Origin: Candidatus Limosilactobacillus faecipullorum
GTDB lineage: Bacteria; Bacillota; Bacilli; Lactobacillales; Lactobacillaceae
Assembly (NCBI GenBank): GCA_019118465.1
Contig: DWYX01000059.1
Coordinates: 1-64,000 of the forward strand
DNA length: 64,000 nt
Direction: 5' to 3'
Shown: one piece after another, positions 50,727-59,543 of the stretch
Position numbering within the stretch: the first letter of the stretch is position 1
Layout: every line of letters starts with the position of its first letter
Made by a program: the position numbers and the translations under genes
Notes under the pieces: generated by a model
What the model saw: only the letters and a program-made list of their open reading frames with translations
Told to the model about the DNA's origin: nothing
Database searches by the model: none

Positions 50727-50738
50727 AAACAAACGTTC
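50727..50738 (-). promoter_or_regulatory. Possible LexA (SOS) box
   Basis: Minus strand GAACGTTTGTTT, one mismatch to GAACNNNNGTTC, just upstream of the Y-polymerase gene. Confidence 0.5.
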
Positions 50739-50774
50739 TTGATTCTATTTTATAAAAGAACAAAAGAGAAAACA

Positions 50775-50970
50775 AGAGGTCGGGAGGAAACCTTTTCGAT
50801 AGCCTGAAAAGGATAAGTAGGACAAAGGTTGATTTACAGCAATCAAGGTAACTTTGAGCGTATTTCTATTACTCTGATATCGTGGTAAGAAGGTACGATC
50901 CTTATAGATAAGTCAGCCGGAGAAAATTTGTTTTGAAAATTTAATTTCGGTCTTTCCTTATCTCACAGGA
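50775..50970 (+). repeat. Long structured intergenic element, copy A
   Basis: CCTG..GATAAG ... GGTTGA ... TCAGCC ... CTTATC..CAGG nested stems; shared blocks with copies B and C. Confidence 0.55.
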
Positions 50971-50994
50971 CCGTTTGAAAGTTTTCTTACCAAC

Positions 50995-52374
50995 TCAATT
51001 CAAAGTTAATTTAACCACTGCTTCACACCGTGGAGTTTGTGGCAACATGTCAACGGGTTGGATGTAGTCGACCCGGTAGGTTGAGGTTAAGCGCGCTAGG
51101 TTCCGGGCTAAGGTTGCCATATTACAAGAAACATAGGCAAATTTCCGGGGTTTTTCAGCTAAGATGGTGTCAATTAATTTTTGATCGAGTCCGGTCCGGG
51201 GTGGGTCAACGACTAAGGCATCGAAGTGTTGCCCAGCTTGGCGCCACTTTGGTAATAGTTCTTCGGCCGCCCCACATTCATAATGGGCATTACTAATACC
51301 ATTCAACTTGGCGTTTTCATTAGCGTCATCAACGGCGGCTTGAATGGTTTCCATCCCCAAAACTCGTTTAACTTGACTGGCAAAGGAAAGCCCAATCGTC
51401 CCAATTCCGGCGTAGGCATCGATTAAAGTATCTTCCTTAGTTAAGTCCAAGGCTTTAGCGGTTTCTTCATAGAGGGTTTCAGTTTGAACCGGGTTGAGCT
51501 GTAAGAAGGACCGCGCTGAAAGTTGGAAATCCAGGCCCATTAAACTTTCCGTGACATAGTCTTTACCAGCTAAGTTAAGGGTTTGATCGCCCCAAACTAA
51601 GGGGGTGTCCCCAGGGTTAACGTTTTGCATGACTGAGGTCACCATTGGTAATTCGGCTTTAATGCGGGTTAAAAGTTGATGTTTTTTGATTAATTTCGGG
51701 GTATTAGTGATGAAAGTGACCTGGACTTCGCCCGTGGTAGTTTCTCGAATCGCAATCGTTTTAAGAATCCCACTGTGATTGCGCTCTTCATAGGTGGGGA
51801 TTTGTAATTCTTCGATAAACGTTACTAACGCCCGCATGACCGTCATGGTTTGGGGCATTTGGATGGCACATTCCTTTAAGTCAACTACTTCATGACTATT
51901 AGCCCGGTAAAGGCCGGCCACCACATGTCCGTCAACGGTCCGAACTTGGAATTGAGCCTTGTTACGATAACCGTATCCCTGGGGGCTTGGAAGAGTTGGT
52001 TTAACCTGGTAGTACTTGTAACCTTGGGGTTTAAACTTTGCCAGACTATCAAGGACGACTTGGCGCTTAAATTTGAGTTGGGCAGGATAAGCAAGGTGCT
52101 CTAATTCAAAGCCCCCCGCGATACCAGCAACGGCGTCCTTCGGCGTAACTCGATCCTTACTTGGCCGCTTAAGCCGATGAATCTTAGCGGTTAAGTAGCG
52201 TTCTTGGACAGCAGTAACTTCAGCCACGATAACTTCACCTGGTAAGGCCCCAGGAACGAAGCAAACCTTATGCTTAAAATAGCCGATACCTTGACCTTCA
52301 ATTCCTAATTTTTTGATTGTTAAAGGGAACCGTTCACCAACGGTAACGTGGACGGGGGTCGTTTGATGTTTCAT
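50995..52374 (-). CDS. rlmD: 23S rRNA (uracil-C5)-methyltransferase RlmD family
   Basis: TRAM-like N-term; LIDAYAGIGTIGLSFA; VDPPRTGLDQKLID; YVSCNMATLARNL. Confidence 0.92.
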   Translation of the reverse strand: MKHQTTPVHVTVGERFPLTIKKLGIEGQGIGYFKHKVCFVPGALPGEVIVAEVTAVQERYLTAKIHRLKRPSKDRVTPKDAVAGIAGGFELEHLAYPAQLKFKRQVVLDSLAKFKPQGYKYYQVKPTLPSPQGYGYRNKAQFQVRTVDGHVVAGLYRANSHEVVDLKECAIQMPQTMTVMRALVTFIEELQIPTYEERNHSGILKTIAIRETTTGEVQVTFITNTPKLIKKHQLLTRIKAELPMVTSVMQNVNPGDTPLVWGDQTLNLAGKDYVTESLMGLDFQLSARSFLQLNPVQTETLYEETAKALDLTKEDTLIDAYAGIGTIGLSFASQVKRVLGMETIQAAVDDANENAKLNGISNAHYECGAAEELLPKWRQAGQHFDALVVDPPRTGLDQKLIDTILAEKPRKFAYVSCNMATLARNLARLTSTYRVDYIQPVDMLPQTPRCEAVVKLTLN

Positions 52375-52540
52375 GGGAAAACTCCTTCGATCTATAATGC
52401 TGGTTACCATTCTAGCATTATTGGGGGATGATTGCCCGGGAAATAAAAGGATAGAAGATGATCAGAGAAAATATTTGAATTGGAGGAACTACTTACATTA
52501 TTGCTAATTAACTCAAAATTCCAATCACTTATCTTTTTGA

Positions 52541-52581
52541 TTGACGATAATTAATTATCGTTTTACAATAACAATGTAAAA
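52541..52581 (+). promoter_or_regulatory. Promoter with two palindromes upstream of the DUF2975-like/XRE operon
   Basis: TTGACG-17-TACAAT; ACGATAATTAATTATCGT perfect 18-bp palindrome; TTTTACAATAACAATGTAAAA. Confidence 0.65.
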
Positions 52582-52607
52582 TAATAGAAAAGAAAAGAGG
52601 TAAGATC

Positions 52608-53144
52608 ATGTTAAACTGGTTTGAAAAGCTCAATTGTAAAGTTATTATTCCTCTGATCCATCTTTCGCTAGGAATAACAATGATCATAACTGTATTAGGT
52701 GGGCTCGCCTACCTAATTGTTGGTTTAATTGCTATCATTAGTCCTTCAATTATGGCTGATATCATTGAGACATCACCACAATGGGCGAGCGATAATCGGC
52801 TTTTACTTATCCTGGCCTACTTGATTGGGCTGGCATTTATCCCAGTTATTCTCGGGATAACCTACTACCTCAATGAACTAATTGGTGTAATTACTTCAGA
52901 TTCACCATTTAGTGAAACTAGTTTAGTTGCAATTCAACGATTGTTCTATAGCACGCTGGCCTACGTTATTTTGCAAGTTATTGTCGGTCTAGTACAAGTT
53001 TTCACAAGGGCGTTTACTACCAAACTTGGGATTGATATGAAGCTTGATTTAAGTAGTGTTAGTATTTTAGTGATCTTAGATATTATTTACATGATCTTCA
53101 AGCGAGGGGTGGCACTCCAGAAAGATAATGACCAGATGATTTAG
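52608..53144 (+). CDS. DUF2975-like four-TM membrane protein
   Basis: Four hydrophobic segments; paired with the downstream XRE gene. Confidence 0.7.
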   Translation: MLNWFEKLNCKVIIPLIHLSLGITMIITVLGGLAYLIVGLIAIISPSIMADIIETSPQWASDNRLLLILAYLIGLAFIPVILGITYYLNELIGVITSDSPFSETSLVAIQRLFYSTLAYVILQVIVGLVQVFTRAFTTKLGIDMKLDLSSVSILVILDIIYMIFKRGVALQKDNDQMI

Positions 53145-53155
53145 GAGGAACTGCG

Positions 53156-53359
53156 ATGATCGAAGTGGAATTGGATGTGATGTTAGCGAAGCGCAAGATG
53201 ACCTCGAAAGCCCTTGCTAAACAGATTGGAATAACGCCAGCAAACCTTTCAATTCTTAAAAATAATCGGGCTAAAGGGATTCGGTTTCAGACGCTTGAAA
53301 AAATTTGTGAAGTACTAGAGTGTCAACCAGGCGATATTTTAATCTATAAAGAAGACTAA
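53156..53359 (+). CDS. XRE-family regulator (YozG-like)
   Basis: MIEVELDVMLAKRKMTSKALAKQIGITPANLSILKNNRAKGIRFQTLEKICEVLECQPGDIL. Confidence 0.9.
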   Translation: MIEVELDVMLAKRKMTSKALAKQIGITPANLSILKNNRAKGIRFQTLEKICEVLECQPGDILIYKED

Positions 53360-53375
53360 CCAAGAGGATAATCAA

Positions 53376-53558
53376 ATGAAATTTAATCAACGATTTTACA
53401 AAAATGGGTATTTTTGGAGTGGAATCATCATCCTCATCTTGTCGACTGAAATATTTAGCGAACGAATTTTTTCGGTTTGGTGGTTTATTGACATTATCTT
53501 TATTACTTTGGGCATAATTGATATTACTTATTCGCTTTTAAATAGCCAGAGAGATTAG
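53376..53558 (+). CDS. Small membrane protein (60 aa)
   Basis: Two predicted TM segments; close behind the XRE gene. Confidence 0.6.
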   Translation: MKFNQRFYKNGYFWSGIIILILSTEIFSERIFSVWWFIDIIFITLGIIDITYSLLNSQRD

Positions 53559-53575
53559 GAAGGAACGAATTAGAA

Positions 53576-53602
53576 CACCAATCTAAAGGTTGGAACGTAG
53601 CC
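53576..53602 (+). repeat. Fragment of the copy B element
   Basis: CACCAATCTAAAGGTTGGAACGTAGCC matches 25938-25964 at 25 of 27 positions. Confidence 0.7.
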
Positions 53603-53610
53603 GACGCAAC

Positions 53611-53653
53611 TATAAAAAAAGCAACTTGATCATTGCGACCAAGTTGCTTTTTC
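53611..53653 (-). terminator. Terminator of the dlt operon
   Basis: AAAAAGCAACTTG...CAAGTTGCTTTTT. Confidence 0.8.
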
Positions 53654-54946
53654 CTATTTATTCAAATGTTGTGCCTTAAACTGTTGGAGATTAGTTTCCG
53701 TTGGCTTAAGGTTTTGCCAGTCTTTGGAAAGGAAGGCGCTGTTCATGTGGTAGTGTGGGGATGGTTGGGGATTATCCAAGAATGGTGAAATCCGATGGTC
53801 AAAGTCGACCCAACCAGCCCAACCAATATGGATGGTATCGTTCATGAAGCCCTTCTTATTTCCGGCATGAGAGTAATCGATAATGTGGTTGAAACCTTGC
53901 GATTGCAACTGGAACTTAATCTTATCGGTAGTTTGGTAGTACATATGCATGTTCAAACCAGTCCGCTTTTCCCACTTAGTATTAACTGGGGTAATCATGA
54001 AGACGACGTTAGTATTGGTCTTCTTTAATTGATTCAAAACTACTTGTAAGTCCGCATATTCTGGACTTTGTAAGTAGGAGAAATGTTTTTGCGTGCCGTT
54101 AATGTGCTTTGCGTGCCGTACCCGGCGGTTGTAGAAATCATTTACAATGCCCATGTTATTGTTGCTTGAAGCCTTAGCATGGGCATTAATGGCGTGTTGG
54201 TAAAGGTCCTGGTAGTTATATGGTTTTGGCAATAGCTTTTCCTTTGGAAGGATGCGTTTCCCATAGTTGTCCTTTAAAAAGTAGCCTGAAAAAAGGTTAT
54301 CTTCGTGACTCAAAAGGGCAATCCGGACCTTTAAGTTTGCCTTTTCAAAACTGTTTAGGGCTTCCCCCCGTTCAATCTTGTAGGCATAACTAGCGACCGT
54401 GCCACTATTTCCAAGAAGTTGGCCAAGCCGCTTAGCCGTATACCGATCATAAGGTGACTTCGGGTTGGCTTGGTTTAACCAAACTAAGTTGGCGTAAGTC
54501 CCGTTGTAGTACTGGAAAGCTGCTAGCATAACCCCTTTTTTAACAAACCATTGGGGCGAAATAACGAAAACGGCTTTGCCATTTTTCATTTGGGGTGCCA
54601 TCATGGTCATGTTAAAGAGTTGGGGCAGGGATTGGGTCCCCCGCGAACCAAACATAAATGGCCGGTAATGGTGGTAACGGGCCGCCATCGTGGCCGGATA
54701 GTACCGGTCCATTCGGTTAAATTCGCTTGAACCAAAGAAAGGTATATAGTGGTCCTTTTTATCACTTAAAGCTTGAACCTTTAGCGCCCGGTTTTTAAAG
54801 ACATTCGGACTTAACGAAACGGCTGCTTTTTGTAAGGTCGCCTGTGAACTTTTGCTCTTCCATGGCAAGGCAAAAACTAAGAGGGCTAGGACCCCGGCAA
54901 CAATGACTGGGCCAAAGATTGACCACAGTTGGTGTTTCTTAGTCAT
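53654..54946 (-). CDS. dltD: D-alanyl-lipoteichoic acid biosynthesis protein DltD
   Basis: VPFFGSSEFNRMDRYYPATMAARYHHYRPFMFGSRGTQSL-type sequence; operon position. Confidence 0.93.
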   Translation of the reverse strand: MTKKHQLWSIFGPVIVAGVLALLVFALPWKSKSSQATLQKAAVSLSPNVFKNRALKVQALSDKKDHYIPFFGSSEFNRMDRYYPATMAARYHHYRPFMFGSRGTQSLPQLFNMTMMAPQMKNGKAVFVISPQWFVKKGVMLAAFQYYNGTYANLVWLNQANPKSPYDRYTAKRLGQLLGNSGTVASYAYKIERGEALNSFEKANLKVRIALLSHEDNLFSGYFLKDNYGKRILPKEKLLPKPYNYQDLYQHAINAHAKASSNNNMGIVNDFYNRRVRHAKHINGTQKHFSYLQSPEYADLQVVLNQLKKTNTNVVFMITPVNTKWEKRTGLNMHMYYQTTDKIKFQLQSQGFNHIIDYSHAGNKKGFMNDTIHIGWAGWVDFDHRISPFLDNPQPSPHYHMNSAFLSKDWQNLKPTETNLQQFKAQHLNK

Positions 54947-55178
54947 TTTGGAGTTCCTTCACCCGATCTGTAATCTTATCAACGGTGTTCCAAGCGTCCC
55001 GGTCAAATTCAGAAACAGGAACTTGGATGTCAAATTCATCTTGTAGGGAGAGTAAGAATTGGACCGTCGCCATGGAATCAAGCATTCCGTCAGCGTAAAG
55101 GTCTGCTGAGTAGTCAGCGAAGTCAGCGGCGTCACGGCCAGTAGCTTGGGCTAAAAGTTCTTGAATTTGTTCTTGCAT
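54939..55178 (-). CDS. dltC: D-alanyl carrier protein
   Basis: YADGMLDSMATVQFLLSLQDEF phosphopantetheine site; start at 55178. Confidence 0.95.
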   Translation of the reverse strand: MQEQIQELLAQATGRDAADFADYSADLYADGMLDSMATVQFLLSLQDEFDIQVPVSEFDRDAWNTVDKITDRVKELQND

Positions 55179-55209
55179 GATAAATTCCTCCAAATTTAAT
55201 AGTTAATGT

Positions 55210-56439
55210 TTAGTGCTGTCCGGGGAAGCCAAACCATAGCTTATCTAAGAAGCCACAGAAGACTAAGAAGGTTAAGACAACAAAGTTAAAAGTAATAAAA
55301 CCAGCGATGAACTTGGTCAACTTCGTGGATTTAATCTTAAGGTGCTTCCGTTTGTACCGGAGCCACCAGTCGTCAACCACGAGGGCCAGGCCATGCATGA
55401 AACCATAGAGAATGTAGTACCAGGTTACTCCGTGCCAGAACCCCATTGTTAACATGTTAAGCATGTAAGCAACTGAGGAAAGAACATTTCGGTTCTTGAA
55501 CCACTTTTTCTTGGTTGCCATAAAGACAAACCGCATGAAAATGTAGTCCCGGAACCAGAAGGAAAGGGTCATGTGCCACCGGTTCCAGAACTCTTTGATG
55601 TTCTTGGAAAGGAATGGCTTATTAAAGTTCATCGGCGTTTCAACCCCCATTAAGTAGGAGATCGCCACGGCGAAGAAGGAGTAACCCGCAAAGTTAAAGT
55701 ATAAGTGACCAGCATACGTATAAGCGACGCCGACCACCCACCAGCTTAAGTGGGGAGCGTACATTAATGCCCGTTGTTCCATAAAGGGATACCAAACTTG
55801 GCCAAAGAAATAGTCGATCACAAATTCATAAACGAACCCGATAAAGAGGTAAGGGATCGCTTTTTCGACGAGGCCAAGATACTTTTCTCGGTTCGGGACC
55901 TTTTGATAGTCCTTTGAGAACCGCCGATAACGGTCGATTGGCCCGGAAGTGATGGTTGGCATGAAAGCCATAAAACGGATAAATTTCCACCAATTTAGGT
56001 CCTTGACGACCCCATCCCGGGTTTCGATAATCGTTCCGGCTGCCCGGAAAGTTAAGTATGAGATCCCCAAGAAACCAAGTAAGGAGTTATGGCCGACCAT
56101 CGCTGGTGAAAATTTAACGATAATAATTGGTAGTAGTGATAAGAAAGTAATTAGGTAAAAGACCCAACTTGCGTTTTGCTTTTGCCGGTAATGGAAATAA
56201 CCAATTACAATCACGGTTTGGTAAACAATATAACCGATTAAGGAGAAGGCCTGTAAATAACTTTGCCCATCAAACATCAAAAAGATGAAGACAAAGCTAA
56301 TCAAGGCTTCATACCACTCAAACCGCTTGCCAAAGTACAAACCAATTCCTAAAGGTAGGATGGCAATTAGCAAGTAGATGAAATAGGTTGGTGTTCCATA
56401 TGCCGTAAAGTTAGGCATATCTTGAATCCATTGCAACAT
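55210..56439 (-). CDS. dltB: D-alanyl-LTA transport protein DltB (MBOAT)
   Basis: FWNRWHMTLSFWFRDYIFMRFV; GFWHGVTWYYILYGFMHGL. Confidence 0.95.
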   Translation of the reverse strand: MLQWIQDMPNFTAYGTPTYFIYLLIAILPLGIGLYFGKRFEWYEALISFVFIFLMFDGQSYLQAFSLIGYIVYQTVIVIGYFHYRQKQNASWVFYLITFLSLLPIIIVKFSPAMVGHNSLLGFLGISYLTFRAAGTIIETRDGVVKDLNWWKFIRFMAFMPTITSGPIDRYRRFSKDYQKVPNREKYLGLVEKAIPYLFIGFVYEFVIDYFFGQVWYPFMEQRALMYAPHLSWWVVGVAYTYAGHLYFNFAGYSFFAVAISYLMGVETPMNFNKPFLSKNIKEFWNRWHMTLSFWFRDYIFMRFVFMATKKKWFKNRNVLSSVAYMLNMLTMGFWHGVTWYYILYGFMHGLALVVDDWWLRYKRKHLKIKSTKLTKFIAGFITFNFVVLTFLVFCGFLDKLWFGFPGQH

Positions 56440-57971
56440 TACTTGTTAGCCTCCGCGATAATTTGCTTAACGGCGATCTTACCGTTAGCGGACTTCGGGA
56501 AGCTATCAACGTAGATAAATTGCGTTGGCATCATGTAGTCCATGATTTTATCCTTTAAGCTTTGGCGGATCGCCTTGGTTAAATCAGCATTTTTTTCAAA
56601 GTCGTTTGGTTCCGCAATAATGTAGGCAATCAAGTGGGAAGCCTTCCCGTTCTTATCATACTTTGGTACCGCCACGGCTTGTTTAACCAAGGGACTTAGT
56701 TCGAGGCTTGACCGTACTTCATCAAGTTCCACCCGGAAACCGTGGAGCTTAATTTGAAAGTCCATCCGCCCGATAATGTGGCGAACCCCATCTTCGTCGA
56801 TAAAGCCGGCATCCCCAGTCCGGTAAGATTGGACCCCGTTGACCTTAAAGAAGTTTTTGGCGGTCTTTTCTGGATTGTTGAGGTAACCCTTGGCAACACT
56901 GTCCCCAGTAATGATGATTTCCCCGTGTTCACCAGGAGTCGTAATTTGCGTATCGCCATCCCAGATTGAGGTTGTAACTCCCGGCTTGTCATAGCCGATT
57001 GGGAGCCGTTTCATCGTTTCAGCCATTTCCTTGGTAATTTCACAACTAGTGATGGCAACGGCCGCTTCAGTTGGCCCATAGGTATTGAAGATCTTAACGT
57101 CTGGGAACTTGGCAAAGAGCCGCTTTACCGTTGAAGGCGTTAATTCTTCGCCACAAAAAACCATGTGGGTGAGTTGGGGCATGTGTTCGGCATTGAAGGC
57201 CGGGCTTAGCAACAACATATCAGCAAAGGATGGTGTCCCAACGAAAACGTTGAAGTCAAGTTCCGGGAGGACCTTAAAGAGTTGTCCGAAGTTTTGGACC
57301 ACGTGGAGTGGCAAAGCTTTGACCGTTGAGCCCGCAAGTAAAGCGTCTAACCAATAGAAGTTAGAAATGTCAAAGGAGAAAGGTGCTTGCCCTAAGTAGT
57401 TAGTTTGGGCTGGGAGGTTAAAACTTTCCCCGAGTACCCAATTGACAAAGGATTGAATGTTATCATGGGTTACTTCAACCCCCTTTGGTGAACCGGTCGT
57501 TCCAGAAGTGAAAAGAATGTAGAAGGTGTCGTCGCCGGTTAGTTCATGACTTAGTTGGTAGTCTGCCGGCGTGGTAATGATCTTCGTGAATTCATCCTTA
57601 CTTAAAACTTGACCGTCATAATCGACGTCATCGTTTGGAAAATCATCAATTGCAACCACTAAGCGGGGATTAGCCGTATTAATGATTGATTGAAGCCGGG
57701 GCAGAGCCGTTCCAACTTCAACTGGAATGTAAGGATGTCCAGCCTTGGCACCCCCAAGAAAGCCAACCGGCATTTCAAATTGGTGATCCCCATAATAAAG
57801 AATAGGACTCTTGGCTGGTAAATCAGCCTTGCGGTCGAGCCAACTAGCAAATGCATTGGTGTAGTTTAACAGCTCTTGGTAAGTATGGGTTGTGCCTAAT
57901 TCATCATAAGCAATCCGATCGAGGTTAGCTTGAGCTACTTGATCGATGGTTTTAGTAATGTTGTTAACCAT
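56439..57971 (-). CDS. dltA: D-alanine--poly(phosphoribitol) ligase
   Basis: FYILFTSGTTGSPKGVEVTHDNI; NTYGPTEAAVA; YRTGDAGFIDEDG. Confidence 0.96.
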   Translation of the reverse strand: MVNNITKTIDQVAQANLDRIAYDELGTTHTYQELLNYTNAFASWLDRKADLPAKSPILYYGDHQFEMPVGFLGGAKAGHPYIPVEVGTALPRLQSIINTANPRLVVAIDDFPNDDVDYDGQVLSKDEFTKIITTPADYQLSHELTGDDTFYILFTSGTTGSPKGVEVTHDNIQSFVNWVLGESFNLPAQTNYLGQAPFSFDISNFYWLDALLAGSTVKALPLHVVQNFGQLFKVLPELDFNVFVGTPSFADMLLLSPAFNAEHMPQLTHMVFCGEELTPSTVKRLFAKFPDVKIFNTYGPTEAAVAITSCEITKEMAETMKRLPIGYDKPGVTTSIWDGDTQITTPGEHGEIIITGDSVAKGYLNNPEKTAKNFFKVNGVQSYRTGDAGFIDEDGVRHIIGRMDFQIKLHGFRVELDEVRSSLELSPLVKQAVAVPKYDKNGKASHLIAYIIAEPNDFEKNADLTKAIRQSLKDKIMDYMMPTQFIYVDSFPKSANGKIAVKQIIAEANK

Positions 57972-57992
57972 AGTTAAAGTTTATTCCTCCGC

Positions 57993-58130
57993 TTAGAATT
58001 CGTTGTAGATAAATGGCGCTTGACCAATTCCAAAGTAACCATACATATAAATCAGTAGCATTAAGACAATGAAGTATAGCACGGTTTTGATTACAAACGA
58101 AGCTATCGGATGGTCTTTTAGGGCCTTCAT
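57993..58130 (-). CDS. dltX: DltX small membrane protein (45 aa), not in the ORF track
   Basis: MKALKDHPIASFVIKTVLYFIVLMLLIYMYGYFGIGQAPFIYNEF*, immediately upstream of dltA. Confidence 0.93.
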   Translation of the reverse strand: MKALKDHPIASFVIKTVLYFIVLMLLIYMYGYFGIGQAPFIYNEF

Positions 58131-58421
58131 TCCATTAAGTGTCCTTTCAAAATAGAAAATTAAATATCGCTCTTAAGTTTAACGCGATTCAAAATTTTGA
58201 CGCAAAAAAATTCTTGAAATTTAACAAATGTTAAAGTGTTTTTGAACGTCCTTGATTTTACAATAAATAACTAGCTGATGCAATGAGAAGCTCAGTACAC
58301 TGGGTCTTTGTAAGTAAATCCTTAATTTGGTATTTCTAGCTATGGTGTTACCATCCTCATTATCAGAACGTATATGTGGTAAAATTTGAAATAGCAAAAA
58401 TAAGTTTTGGAGGACGAAAAG

Positions 58422-59543
58422 ATGCGGTTTTTACATACCGCCGATTGGCATATTGGCAAGCGGCTAAACGGGTTTGATTTGTTAGCTGATCAAATGGCGA
58501 TGTTTAAGCAGATTGAAGAAGTTGCAAAGGCGGAAAAGGTCGATGCGATTGTAATTGCGGGGGATCTTTTTGACCGTTCCGTTCCAAGTGAAGCGGCGGT
58601 TCAAAAATTGCGGCAGATGTTAAGTCAGTTAAATTTGGCAGATCAATTTCCCCTATTAGCGATTAGTGGGAATCATGATTCAGCCCCCCGTTTGGGGATG
58701 GCCAGTGACTGGTACGTGGCCAATGGCTTTCATTTGGTGACGGAATTTAAGGATGCTTTTCAACCAGTAATGATCGGGGATACCCAATTTTTCTTATTAC
58801 CATTCTTTGGTCTCCAAACCGCTCGGAATTATTTTCAAGATGAGCATTTAAATGATATTAATCAGATCATGGCAAAAGTTGTCGCCGCAATGCAAGCGCA
58901 ATTCGCTTCTGATAAACACCATGTGCTGATAGCTCACTTTTTTGCGGCGGGGAGTCACCGGACGGCCGACTCGGAAACGCTAGCGGAAGTCGGGGGCTTA
59001 AGTGCGGTTGATACTAGTTTGCTAGCGCCATTTGACTACGTCGCCTTGGGGCACTTACATAACTATCGCGCTCTCCTTGAAGATCGGATTAAGTATAGTG
59101 GCTCGCCCCTCAAACTATCAGCTTCGGAGGCGGAAACTGAAAAAGGGGTTTGGATTGTTGATACCGAGCCTTTCAAAGTTCGATGGCATCCCCTTCACCA
59201 GTCGCCAGAGATGATCAAAAAGACTGGTTCTTTTGCGGAATTAACGGCTCCTCAAGTTACTGAACAAATTGATCCCGCTGATTACTATTTACTAACCTTA
59301 ACTGATCAGGGGGATATTCCGGATGTCATGGCGAAATTACGGGAATATTATCCGAAAATTTTGAGCCTTAGTTGGACCCGAGAAACCCACCGCCCAGTTG
59401 CCCAAGAACTAAAGAAGTTAAACCAACTGGACCCGCTGACCTTACTCGGGGATTTTTATCAGCAAACCACTGGTCATGAATTGACTGCTCAGCAACAAGC
59501 TTGGGCTCAGGCAGCCTTAAATCAAGTCGAGGAGGAAAACTAA
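58422..59543 (+). CDS. sbcD: Exonuclease subunit SbcD
   Basis: MRFLHTADWHIGKRLNGF; AIVIAGDLFDRSVPS; AISGNHDS. Confidence 0.95.
   Translation: MRFLHTADWHIGKRLNGFDLLADQMAMFKQIEEVAKAEKVDAIVIAGDLFDRSVPSEAAVQKLRQMLSQLNLADQFPLLAISGNHDSAPRLGMASDWYVANGFHLVTEFKDAFQPVMIGDTQFFLLPFFGLQTARNYFQDEHLNDINQIMAKVVAAMQAQFASDKHHVLIAHFFAAGSHRTADSETLAEVGGLSAVDTSLLAPFDYVALGHLHNYRALLEDRIKYSGSPLKLSASEAETEKGVWIVDTEPFKVRWHPLHQSPEMIKKTGSFAELTAPQVTEQIDPADYYLLTLTDQGDIPDVMAKLREYYPKILSLSWTRETHRPVAQELKKLNQLDPLTLLGDFYQQTTGHELTAQQQAWAQAALNQVEEEN

Noticed and set aside
58340-58380. Possible SOS box before sbcD (GAACGTATATGT)
   Set aside because: Second half-site does not match GTTC
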